From Bacillota bacterium (GTDB lineage: Bacteria; Bacillota; Clostridia; Clostridiales; Clostridiaceae): 64,000 nt of DNA. The DNA lies in contig JAJXWH010000002.1 in NCBI GenBank assembly GCA_021781745.1, positions 133,974-197,973 of the forward strand, read 5' to 3'. The position numbers were made by a program, and so were the translations under genes. This document shows positions 19,309-27,365 of this stretch, one piece after another. The notes beneath the pieces are model-generated. The model saw only the letters and a program-made list of their open reading frames with translations. It was not told the DNA's origin and searched no databases. Positions within the stretch are counted from its first letter, which is position 1. Every line of letters begins with the position of its first letter.

Positions 19309-21126
19309 TTATCTTATATCTTCTTTTAATTTGAAATTATTAACTTGTTTTATAAGATTATTAGAATTATCTTCAAGTACTTGTGCAGTGTTAGCTAAAC
19401 TTTCAGCTGATGCTGTAACTTCTTGCGTTGATGCAGCTATTTCTTCTGAAGAAGCTGAGTTTTCTTCTGATATGCTAGCTGTAGAATGTATTGTTTCAAC
19501 AATCTTATCTTTCTTATCATTAATTTCCTCAACTGTATTATTTATTTCTTCTATTTGTGGAAGAATAGTATTAATAGCTTTAATGATTTCTTTAAAATCA
19601 TGAATTGAATTTTCAATAACTATTATTTGCTGTTTCAAATCTTCATTAACCTCATTTGTAGTGATTACTACAGTACCTGTTTCCTTAGAAATATCTTGAA
19701 TTAGTCTATTGATCTCATTAGATGATCCCTTTGATTGTTCTGCTAATTTTTTAATTTCATTAGCTACAACTGCAAATCCTTTTCCTGCTTCACCTGCTCT
19801 AGCTGCTTCAATAGATGCATTTAAGGACAATAAATTAGTTTGTTCAGCAATACTATTTATAACAAGTGTTATTTTATTAATTTCTGAAATTTTTATACCT
19901 AGTCCTTGAATTTTTCCACTAGCATTATCAAATGAGTTACTAATTGTATTTATTGCTTCAATAAGATCAGACAATTGAATATTACTGCTTTGTGCCTTCT
20001 TATTAACAGATTTTGTATTTTTCTCGACATCTTTAATTGATATAGCAATACTTTCAATTTCATCGCCTAATTTTGAAAAAGTATCATTTATTACCATTAA
20101 TTCATTTGATTGAACTAAAGCTCCGTCAGCAATACCATGTATAGCAACATCAACTTCATGCATTGTACAATCCATTTCTTTCGATATAGATGCTACTGAT
20201 TTAGACTTTTCCAAAGTTAATATGCTACCGTCTTTAATTACTTTTAAAATTTTAGAAATTGATCTTATAGTAGATGCTAATTCCTTTTTCATTATTCCTA
20301 TTTCAGATTTTTCATCTGATTCAATATCCACAGCAAAATCTCCTCTAGCTAATGTATCTAAAATACTATTAAATGAACGGATGGATTTCTTTAATGATTT
20401 AATAACCACAGTTGCAATTAAGAATATCAATATAATTGAAATAATAAACAACACCACCAAAAGAATGCTACCATTTACATAAGCCTCTTTAGTTTGATCA
20501 AACAATTTCTCTGCATCAGCTTTATTTTTAGTAACAGCTGCAGAAATTGCAGTTGAAAAATTAGACTCATCTCCTTGAAAATTAAGATTATGCTTATCCT
20601 TTGCGTCCTTGTTAAGAGGATCAGTATTTTTAAGTTGAGCTATAGTATCACAACGGTTTTTTAAAATAAGAAATTGTTCATCTGTAATCTTATTCATTTG
20701 ATTATTATCATCGGAAAAGTCTAGTGCTTTAAATTGATTTAATTCCTCATAAATACTATCCATTTCCTTATTAATATTATTCCTATATTGGTCTTGTGGA
20801 TATTCTATGTGAAGCGAAACATTTTCCCTCAATGTATTTAAGTGTACATTGATAGAGCTAAATATAATTTCTCTTTGAAGACAGCTTGTATACATTAACT
20901 TAAGATTGCTGTAAGTTCTATTAATAGTAACAAAGGATGATATTCCAATGACTAAAGTAGTTAAAAGTGAAATAGCCATTATAACTGTAAAACTTCTGAT
21001 TATAGTTATATTTTTAATTGATACTTTTGAAAAGATTCTTTGAAAAAAACTGCTTTTTGAATATTTATTTTTAAAATCTTTAGTATTTTTATTGGAAGCT
21101 CTTTGTTTTTTTAATTTTTTATCCAT
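19309..21126 (-). CDS. Methyl-accepting chemotaxis protein
   Basis: A 605-residue transmembrane chemoreceptor. A basic N-terminus of about 40 residues precedes the first span (near 45-70). A ligand domain of four-helix type runs to about 215, then a second span ([20 protein letters not shown]) and a HAMP domain. The cytoplasmic coiled coil carries the signalling hairpin tip ([20 protein letters not shown], then [18 protein letters not shown]). It signals through CheW/CheA to the flagellar motor. Its place between sugar permeases and phosphorylases suggests taxis to glucan oligosaccharides, which is inference. The frame can start at a GTG at 21132, but AGGGGTG is better spaced for the ATG at 21124-21126. 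Confidence 0.92.
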   Translation of the reverse strand: MDKKLKKQRASNKNTKDFKNKYSKSSFFQRIFSKVSIKNITIIRSFTVIMAISLLTTLVIGISSFVTINRTYSNLKLMYTSCLQREIIFSSINVHLNTLRENVSLHIEYPQDQYRNNINKEMDSIYEELNQFKALDFSDDNNQMNKITDEQFLILKNRCDTIAQLKNTDPLNKDAKDKHNLNFQGDESNFSTAISAAVTKNKADAEKLFDQTKEAYVNGSILLVVLFIISIILIFLIATVVIKSLKKSIRSFNSILDTLARGDFAVDIESDEKSEIGIMKKELASTIRSISKILKVIKDGSILTLEKSKSVASISKEMDCTMHEVDVAIHGIADGALVQSNELMVINDTFSKLGDEIESIAISIKDVEKNTKSVNKKAQSSNIQLSDLIEAINTISNSFDNASGKIQGLGIKISEINKITLVINSIAEQTNLLSLNASIEAARAGEAGKGFAVVANEIKKLAEQSKGSSNEINRLIQDISKETGTVVITTNEVNEDLKQQIIVIENSIHDFKEIIKAINTILPQIEEINNTVEEINDKKDKIVETIHSTASISEENSASSEEIAASTQEVTASAESLANTAQVLEDNSNNLIKQVNNFKLKEDIR

Positions 21127-21278
21127 TCTCACATCACCCCTAAGTTATTATCACTAAAACCACATTTAAGATTTGATTTTAGTATAAGTCTGCTTCATTA
21201 GTTTAAATTAACATTTCATTTTTATTTTCAACTACACACAAGGAATTAATCCTATACCTTATTGGGTTACGTTTACCT

Positions 21279-22130
21279 TTAACCTTTTACTCCTCCAATT
21301 GTCAATCCACCAATTATCCTCTTTGATAAGAATGCAAATGCTATCATTATTGGAACAACAGAGATTGCAATACATGTATATATTGCACCAAATTCAGTTT
21401 TATAAACGCCTTTTGCAACAACCTGCATAATTGGAAGCGTATATTTGTCCATATCAGATATTAGAATAAGAGGCGTTAAATAATTATTCCAGGTTCCTAT
21501 AAATGTAAATATAGACATAGTTGCAACAGAAGGCATAATAAGAGGTAATCCTATTTTGTTAAATATAGCAAATTCACTTGCGCCATCTATTCTTGCTGAT
21601 TCAATCAAGGATTCATGAACCGCATCATCTGTATAACCTTTAATAAAGAAAACAGAACTTGCATTAGCTATTGAAGGAATTATTAAAGGAATATAGCTGT
21701 TAAGCAAATGCATTTTACTTATTAATTGATAAAATCCTATGAATCCTAACTGCATCGGAATCATCATTGAACCTAATACAATTGCATAAAGCATTTTATT
21801 ACCCTTAAATTTATATCTTGAAAATCCATATGCAGTTAAAGCACTAAAATATCCACTTACTACTGTAACAGCAACTGCAATGAATAAACTGTTTCCAAAT
21901 CCTTTCCATATAGGCACACTTTCCACTAATCTATGGTAATTATCTAATAATGCTGTACCTGGTAAAAGCCATAATTTTGATGCTATTTCTCCATTGGTAT
22001 GAGTAGCATCTATAAGCATTATATAGAATGGAACAAAACATATTAGAGTAAGCAAGATTAAAAAGATATACAAAGTTACTTTTTTACCGTTTGTCCCAGT
22101 ATTATTAGTTCTTTTAACTTTTACTTCCAT
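21279..22130 (-). CDS. CUT1 sugar ABC transporter permease (MalG type)
   Basis: The second permease of a carbohydrate importer. Six spans are visible, and the EAA loop ESARIDGASEFAIFNKIGLP binds the ATPase. It ends in the typical SKRIIGGLTIGGVKG. The open frame continues to 22139, but AGGGGTGAT lies just before the ATG at 22128-22130, which is taken as start. It follows the partner permease by 11 bases. No ATPase gene follows, as is usual where an MsmX-like shared ATPase is used. Confidence 0.92.
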   Translation of the reverse strand: MEVKVKRTNNTGTNGKKVTLYIFLILLTLICFVPFYIMLIDATHTNGEIASKLWLLPGTALLDNYHRLVESVPIWKGFGNSLFIAVAVTVVSGYFSALTAYGFSRYKFKGNKMLYAIVLGSMMIPMQLGFIGFYQLISKMHLLNSYIPLIIPSIANASSVFFIKGYTDDAVHESLIESARIDGASEFAIFNKIGLPLIMPSVATMSIFTFIGTWNNYLTPLILISDMDKYTLPIMQVVAKGVYKTEFGAIYTCIAISVVPIMIAFAFLSKRIIGGLTIGGVKG

Positions 22131-22141
22131 TAATATCACCC

Positions 22142-23047
22142 CTAATCATTCTCAGCATTTCTATTAATAAACTTGAAAGTTATTATAGAAAATATGAGTA
22201 TCAATATAAATAAACCATATCCAATAGCAGCACCATATCCATAGTTTGAATTTTGGAAAGCAGTGTTATATAGATACATAACTACTGTCAATGTCTTATT
22301 ATTAGGATTTCCTTGTCCACCAGTCATAACATAAGGAATATCAAATGTCTGCATACCACCAATAAGTGATGTTACAGCAGCAAATAATAAAGTTGGTTTT
22401 AGAAGTGGCATTGTTATGTCCTTGAAGCTCTGCCAAGGAGTTGCTCCATCTATGCTTGCAGACTCATACAATTCTGCAGATATATTATTCAAACCAGCTC
22501 CAAAAATTATGGTACTATATCCAAACCACATCCACCATGATATAAGTGACATTATTCCTCTAGCAGAATATTCGTTCAAGAACCAGTTAATAGGTTTATT
22601 AATAACATGTAAATTTAAAAGAATCTTATTAATTGCACCAGTTTGCCAGTCAAATAGAAATGCAAATAACACTGCTACTGCTGCTGGTGTAATAAGGTTA
22701 GGAAGATACATTGCTGCTCTAAAAAATTCTTTTCCTTTAATCTTTTTTGCATTATTAAACAATACTGCAAGTAAAAGTGCAAAAACCATCTGTGGAATTA
22801 CAGCGCAAATCCACATTATCAACGTATTTGCTATAGACTGATAAAATAAAGCATCATGTATAAGAGTAATATAGTTTTTAAGGCCCACAAATGTTGGGTT
22901 AAGTGACATCCCATCCCACTTTTTAAGACTTATAATTAAAGTATATATAACAGGATACAACGAAAACAATAAAAATATAACAAAATATGGAATAACAAAG
23001 TATATTCCATATTTCCCTTTATCTACTTTGTTTTTTTTCTTTGGCAT
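22142..23047 (-). CDS. CUT1 sugar ABC transporter permease (MalF/UgpA type)
   Basis: The first permease of the importer, about 301 residues, with six membrane spans starting at YGIYFVIPYFVIFLLFSLYP. The EAA loop reads ESASIDGATPWQSFKDITMP. It lies between the binding protein gene and the second permease. AGGAGG lies 7 bases before the ATG at 23045-23047; an in-frame TTG one codon earlier is less likely. Confidence 0.92.
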   Translation of the reverse strand: MPKKKNKVDKGKYGIYFVIPYFVIFLLFSLYPVIYTLIISLKKWDGMSLNPTFVGLKNYITLIHDALFYQSIANTLIMWICAVIPQMVFALLLAVLFNNAKKIKGKEFFRAAMYLPNLITPAAVAVLFAFLFDWQTGAINKILLNLHVINKPINWFLNEYSARGIMSLISWWMWFGYSTIIFGAGLNNISAELYESASIDGATPWQSFKDITMPLLKPTLLFAAVTSLIGGMQTFDIPYVMTGGQGNPNNKTLTVVMYLYNTAFQNSNYGYGAAIGYGLFILILIFSIITFKFINRNAEND

Positions 23048-23120
23048 CAAACCGCCTCCTAATCTAAATTCCTTATTAGCTGTTTAAAATATAATAAACA
23101 GCTAATAAGTTCTTATAAAG

Positions 23121-24473
23121 TTATTCTACAGTTAAATCTGGGAATGCAGCCTTAACATCTGCTTTAAATTGTTGTAAAAATTCTTCTTTCGTTTTTTCAC
23201 CAGTTACATACAAGTCTAAATCAGTTTGGAATTTACTATTGATAGTTTCATCGTACTTAGTAACTAATTTACCAGTGATAGATGGAATTATTTCATTATA
23301 CGTCTTAGCTAAATTTTGTCCACCGCAAAAAGCATTTTTTCCATCATCAGTAGTTGCAAATTGCTTACTTACGTCTGTCATAGATGAGAAATCACCGTTT
23401 GTTTTCATATCCCATGTTTGGAATTCTTTAGAATTGAAGAACTTAACAAATTGCCATGCAAGTTCCTTGTTTTCACTCTTACTGTAGATACCTAACCAAG
23501 TACCACCATTGTAGTAAGCTGCTGGTGCTTTAGCAACTCCCCAATCTCCCTTTGTGTCTTTAGCATTAGTAGCTATTACGTATGGTAATCCCCAAGTTGG
23601 AAGTGCATAAGCTAATACGTTTGTCCCATCTACTGCACCAGCCATTGATGCTGACCATGGTGCTGACCATGTATTGAACTTAGCGTCTATACCTGCATCT
23701 CTGATTTTCTTTGCATTATCAGCATATTCCATCATCTTATCATCGATAACTAATTTATTATTTTCTACCCAGCCATGTGATCTACTTCCTGCTGCAATAA
23801 CAAATCCTTCGGAATAATTTGGAAGTAACTTAACTGTACCACCACTTTTTTCGTTTAATTCTTTACCAGTTGCAATTAAAGAATCCCATGTACTAAATTT
23901 CTTAGAAATTTCATCTGGATCATCCGTACCAAGATATTTTTTAGCTATACTTCTTTTGTAAAATAATCCGCCTGGGGTTGCTTGCCAAGAAAGTGCTCTA
24001 ATGCTGTTATCTTCTGCATTTCTTCCAAGATCCACAACATATGGAGCCTCAGTTTTTGCAATTTCTTCTGCATTATATGGAGCCTTAGAAAGATTTTCAT
24101 AGTAATCAGTATTAACATATTTGTTTACATTTGCAACTTCTGAAGTAAAAATATCAGGTACACCTGATCCAGAAGCTAATACTGATGAAAGTTTTGTTGA
24201 GTATGCATTGTTATCAGTAGGTATAACCGTCAACTTAACCTTAATGTTTGGATATACTTCGTTAAATTTTTCAATAAAATGTGAACTTTCAAATTCATCT
24301 GTAAAAGACCACATATTGATTGTTCCTTTATAATCCTTTGGATCCTTCTCTGTAAATGCGGTTGGGTTTGACTCCTTAGCACTATTTGAGCTACTACAGC
24401 CTGTGAAAACAGATCCCACTATTGCAATTGACATTGCGAATATTAATACTTTTTTCAAATAATTTTTTTTCAT
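23121..24473 (-). CDS. Sugar-binding lipoprotein of the CUT1 importer
   Basis: A 450-residue extracellular solute-binding protein (family 1). The lipoprotein signal peptide has the lipobox VFTGC at residues 22-26, so the mature protein begins at Cys26 and is tethered to the outer membrane face. The fold signature GTINMWSFTDEFESSHFIEKF opens the mature domain and aromatic residues are plentiful. The ligand is probably an oligosaccharide from beta-1,3 or mixed-linkage glucan, by context. It starts the importer operon; two direct repeats and a duplicated cassette lie upstream. AAGGGGGAAA precedes ATG. Confidence 0.9.
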   Translation of the reverse strand: MKKNYLKKVLIFAMSIAIVGSVFTGCSSSNSAKESNPTAFTEKDPKDYKGTINMWSFTDEFESSHFIEKFNEVYPNIKVKLTVIPTDNNAYSTKLSSVLASGSGVPDIFTSEVANVNKYVNTDYYENLSKAPYNAEEIAKTEAPYVVDLGRNAEDNSIRALSWQATPGGLFYKRSIAKKYLGTDDPDEISKKFSTWDSLIATGKELNEKSGGTVKLLPNYSEGFVIAAGSRSHGWVENNKLVIDDKMMEYADNAKKIRDAGIDAKFNTWSAPWSASMAGAVDGTNVLAYALPTWGLPYVIATNAKDTKGDWGVAKAPAAYYNGGTWLGIYSKSENKELAWQFVKFFNSKEFQTWDMKTNGDFSSMTDVSKQFATTDDGKNAFCGGQNLAKTYNEIIPSITGKLVTKYDETINSKFQTDLDLYVTGEKTKEEFLQQFKADVKAAFPDLTVE

Positions 24474-24548
24474 ATTCTAATTTCCCCCTTGATATTAATT
24501 TTTACTAAACTCATAACATTACAAAATTAGTAGTTTTTAAAAATTCAT

Positions 24549-24632
24549 TTTCAGAAACCCATTTCGATAATTTATAAAAAATATTTATTAATATTTTTCT
24601 TAACTGAATATTTCAAAACCAGTTTCGATAAT
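24549..24632. promoter_or_regulatory. Two direct repeats upstream of the importer operon, candidate response-regulator sites
   Basis: TTTCAGAAACCCATTTCGATAAT (24549-24571, given here in parts: TTTCAGAAACCC then ATTTCGATAAT) and TTTCAAAACCAG then TTTCGATAAT (24611-24632) are the same motif with one indel, in the same orientation and 62 bases apart. AraC-type regulators bind direct repeats, and the YesN-type gene is nearby. No copy of the motif was noticed before other genes of the window. Confidence 0.5.
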
Positions 24633-24636
24633 AGGT

Positions 24637-24805
24637 AAATTTAATTTCCTTTTATTTTTTATTTCCCTCCTCAATTCTTACTGCATCTTTATGATATATC
24701 AAAAGAACGTTTACTAGAATGGTACAAAATTACGATAAAGTATTAAAAAATTACTAACTTAAACATTTACATAAAAGCAAAAAAAGAGACTCTTTACAGA
24801 ATCCC
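24637..24805 (-). repeat. Duplicated terminator/promoter/RBS cassette, copy 1 (with start-less lichenase 5' relic)
   Basis: About 140 bases match 25592-25732, including TCCTCAATTCTTA, GCATCTTTATGATATAT, the -35/-10 region and the terminator stem. The homology continues past the ribosome site GAGGAGG into sequence equivalent to the first codons of lichenase 2, but one base is missing and the ATG is gone. The promoter hexamers are TTAATA and TACCAT, weaker than in copy 2. It looks like the remains of another lichenase unit. Confidence 0.7.
24776..24805 (-). terminator. Terminator of lichenase 2
   Basis: On the minus strand GGGATTCT / AGAGTCTC (with two G-T pairs) and a 4-base loop is followed by a run of seven T. 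It lies about 50 bases after the lichenase stop and corresponds to the response regulator's terminator in cassette copy 2. Confidence 0.7.
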
Positions 24806-24857
24806 TTATTTATATATTCACTTACATATGATTTACATAATCCAATATCTATATTGA

Positions 24858-25586
24858 TTAAACTGGATCGTAAGACACCCAATCATAATATGCATTAAGT
24901 GGAGTTTTACCATCATAAGCATTTAGCCATGAATCTACACCTGTCCCAGGCCATAAATTCATCATAATTTTACCTGGATGTGATGGAATATTATTGGTTG
25001 CCCTATAAACTTCCTTTCCATCTACCAACCATGCAATATAAGTTGGTTGCCAATTAAAAGCATAAGTATGGTAACTTGTTGAAGCATCAAATCCTAAATT
25101 ATAAATGTACTCATGATTACCTACACCATTTGTATAATAATTGAATTGTACCTTTGTAGTATCTTTACCTAAAAACTCTATATCAATTTCATCCCAAGGA
25201 TTACTTTGATAAGTGAAGAAGGAAGAAACTATACCAGGATTTTTTGCTGGTTTCATATTTACTTGATAAAGTCCATAATTGTAAGTATCATTTGAGCGAT
25301 ATTCTCCACCTGCATATGGCTTAGTGCCTCCTTGAGTATCTTTATTGAGAGTAAGAGTCATAAGTCCATTGCTAAAATTAACGTTACTAGCTCTCCACGT
25401 GCAGTTAAACATGCCACCATTTGTCCATCCGTCTGATTTTGACCAAACTGATGTATTCGCATAATCAAACCCTTCACCCATGTGTGTTGTAGTTAATGCA
25501 GAAGCTGGCGTTTGTATTAAAGCTCCCACTAAAAAAGTTCCTACCAACATTCCTAACGTTGCAGTTTTTAATTTTCTTTTATTCAT
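24858..25586 (-). CDS. Secreted GH16 lichenase (beta-1,3-1,4-glucanase), copy 2
   Basis: A 242-residue secreted lichenase. Signal peptide 1-30 ends PASA. The catalytic motif is WDEIDIEFLG with Glu133 and Glu137, and the mature enzyme shows GFDYANTSVWSKSDGWTNGG and the C-terminal YYDWVSYDP of the subfamily. It lacks the four-residue insertion before the active site present in copy 1. It is a single-gene unit between the response regulator and the importer, with its own promoter and terminator, and is flanked by direct repeats of the cassette. The start follows GAGGAGG. Confidence 0.93.
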   Translation of the reverse strand: MNKRKLKTATLGMLVGTFLVGALIQTPASALTTTHMGEGFDYANTSVWSKSDGWTNGGMFNCTWRASNVNFSNGLMTLTLNKDTQGGTKPYAGGEYRSNDTYNYGLYQVNMKPAKNPGIVSSFFTYQSNPWDEIDIEFLGKDTTKVQFNYYTNGVGNHEYIYNLGFDASTSYHTYAFNWQPTYIAWLVDGKEVYRATNNIPSHPGKIMMNLWPGTGVDSWLNAYDGKTPLNAYYDWVSYDPV

Positions 25587-25645
25587 ATATTTACCTCCTC
25601 AATTCTTATGCATCTTTATGATATATTAAAAGAGAACTTACTAGA

Positions 25646-25673
25646 ATCATATAAAATTACAATAATGTATCAA
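25646..25673 (-). promoter_or_regulatory. Candidate sigma-A promoter of lichenase 2
   Basis: On the minus strand TTGATA and TATGAT are separated by 16 bases, about 60 bases before the lichenase ATG and inside the duplicated cassette. Confidence 0.5.
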
Positions 25674-25707
25674 AAAATTACTCAATTTAAACATTTACAT
25701 AAAAACA

Positions 25708-25737
25708 AAAAGAGACTCTTTATGCAGAATCTCTTTT
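25708..25737 (-). terminator. Terminator of the response regulator gene
   Basis: A 12-bp stem AAAAGAGATTCT / AGAGTCTCTTTT (one G-T pair) with a 6-base loop starts 6 bases after the stop codon; the stem end forms the T run. It ends the sensor operon. Confidence 0.8.
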
Positions 25738-25742
25738 TGCTT

Positions 25743-27344
25743 TTATATGCTATTTTTTTTATACTCAGCCGGAGTATAACCAGTATGTTTTTTAAAAAGC
25801 TTACTAAAGTATGAAGTCTCCTTATATCCTAACTTATCACTAACCTCATAAACTTTATAATCATGCTTCTTTAACAATATTTTTGCTCTTTCCATCTTTG
25901 CTTTTGTTGCATATTCTAAAAAATTTTCTCCAGTTTGCTGCTTAAATATTGAACATAAATAGTTCTTACTTATATTCAAGTTATTAGCTATAGACGTTAA
26001 TGTGATATCTTCATCTATATGGTTAAGTACATATTCACAAGCTTTTTGAACTATATTATCGCTTTGGTTTAAGTTGTATTCCTTTATAACATTTATAAGT
26101 TTTGCTATATTATCAATCAGTTGTTTCTCGATATTGTCAAGAGTTTCAACTCCTACGAAACCAATTTTAATTATTTGACTTAAATCATATATATCTTTTA
26201 AAAAACTATATTTTTTAAGCACATTATTATAAATATTATATATCACTTGTGTAAATGCAACGTTAATACTAAAAATATCGAAATTCAATATATTCGCTAT
26301 TTCTTTTATTAGATCTTGAAGCATACTTAACGAATCATCTTTTCCAATAAGTATTGAATTTATTAGTGCTTTTTCTTTCTCAATTGGATAAACAAAATTC
26401 TTCTGCCTAAGCTCTATCAAATCATTTCCGTGAATTAGCTTATTTGTGCCTAATACATATTTATATTTTAGTGCTTCTTTAGCATTTAAATAACTTTTGT
26501 AAATACTATATACTTGATTATAGGCATTTCCAACTCCTATATTTAATTTTGTTTGGAAGTCTCCACTGCTAATTTCAAGTATTCTTTTTAGCACTATAAT
26601 AAAACTTTGATTTAAATCTGATATTTCGGCATCATTATCAGCTTGTACAATAACAATCTTTTTTCCAAACTCCCCATCTAATAAAGAGAAATATTCTATA
26701 TAACTATTTTTTAATTCCTTTTCAATTAATTCATTAACATTATTATTCAAATAGTTACATTCATCATTTTCTGTTAAATCCTCACTACTAATAACAATTT
26801 CATTGATTTCAATAATTGCCACTTGTACTTTACCTTTAATAAGAGGAAGATTATACTGTGAAATATACTCCTCCATCATCATCAGATTTTTCCCTCTTAA
26901 TAAATCATATAATATCTTCTCTCCAGAGATAATTTTATTTACATTATATTCATGATCTTTTTTTTCTTTCGCTGTTAATTTATCATAAGCATTAATTAAT
27001 ATGTTTTTCAGTTTTTGAGAATCCAGTGGCTTTAATATATAATCAAAGGCGCCCAGTCTTATACCCTCCTGCGCATATGAAAATTCATCATACCCACTTA
27101 ATAATAACACTAAAGTATCTAATTCCTTTTTCCTAATTTCCCTTAATAGCTCAATTCCAGTCATCTTGTGCATCTTAATATCTGATACAATGAAATCTAT
27201 ACTATACTCTTTAAGTAATTCTAGCGCTTCTTCTCCATTACGTGCTTCACAAACTATATTAAAACCATATTCTTCCCAGTTGATTATTTTTTTTAATCCT
27301 CTTCTGATAATTGGTTCATCATCTACTATCATTACTGAATACAA
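25743..27344 (-). CDS. YesN-type response regulator with AraC DNA-binding domain
   Basis: A response regulator of about 533 residues. The N-terminal receiver domain has the acidic pair in MIVDDEPI, the phosphoacceptor Asp in FIVSDIKM (about residue 55) and the Lys in DYILKPLD. A middle region of about 270 residues is poorly conserved. The C-terminal AraC domain has two helix-turn-helix units (LTSIANNLNISKNYLCSIFK and YEVSDKLGYKETSYFSKLFK). It is expected to activate the importer and glucanase genes when phosphorylated by the kinase upstream. The track-like start at 27353 is a GTG too close to GGGGTGAT; the TTG at 27342-27344 sits 8 bases from GGGG and is preferred. Confidence 0.9.
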   Translation of the reverse strand: MYSVMIVDDEPIIRRGLKKIINWEEYGFNIVCEARNGEEALELLKEYSIDFIVSDIKMHKMTGIELLREIRKKELDTLVLLLSGYDEFSYAQEGIRLGAFDYILKPLDSQKLKNILINAYDKLTAKEKKDHEYNVNKIISGEKILYDLLRGKNLMMMEEYISQYNLPLIKGKVQVAIIEINEIVISSEDLTENDECNYLNNNVNELIEKELKNSYIEYFSLLDGEFGKKIVIVQADNDAEISDLNQSFIIVLKRILEISSGDFQTKLNIGVGNAYNQVYSIYKSYLNAKEALKYKYVLGTNKLIHGNDLIELRQKNFVYPIEKEKALINSILIGKDDSLSMLQDLIKEIANILNFDIFSINVAFTQVIYNIYNNVLKKYSFLKDIYDLSQIIKIGFVGVETLDNIEKQLIDNIAKLINVIKEYNLNQSDNIVQKACEYVLNHIDEDITLTSIANNLNISKNYLCSIFKQQTGENFLEYATKAKMERAKILLKKHDYKVYEVSDKLGYKETSYFSKLFKKHTGYTPAEYKKNSI

Positions 27345-27365
27345 ATTTATCACCCCATAAAACCT

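Larger units (their letters stand above)
24474..24857. other. Spacer between lichenase 2 and the importer operon
   Basis: This 384-base spacer carries, in transcription order, the terminator of lichenase 2, cassette copy 1 with a degraded promoter and an orphan ribosome site (24637-24805), then two direct repeats (24549-24632) before the binding-protein gene. No full promoter of consensus quality for the importer could be fixed. Confidence 0.65.
25592..25738 (-). repeat. Duplicated terminator/promoter/RBS cassette, copy 2
   Basis: The intact partner of 24637-24805. It serves as terminator of the response regulator gene and as promoter and ribosome site of lichenase 2. The two copies stand about 930 bases apart in direct orientation and bracket the lichenase gene. 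Confidence 0.75.
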
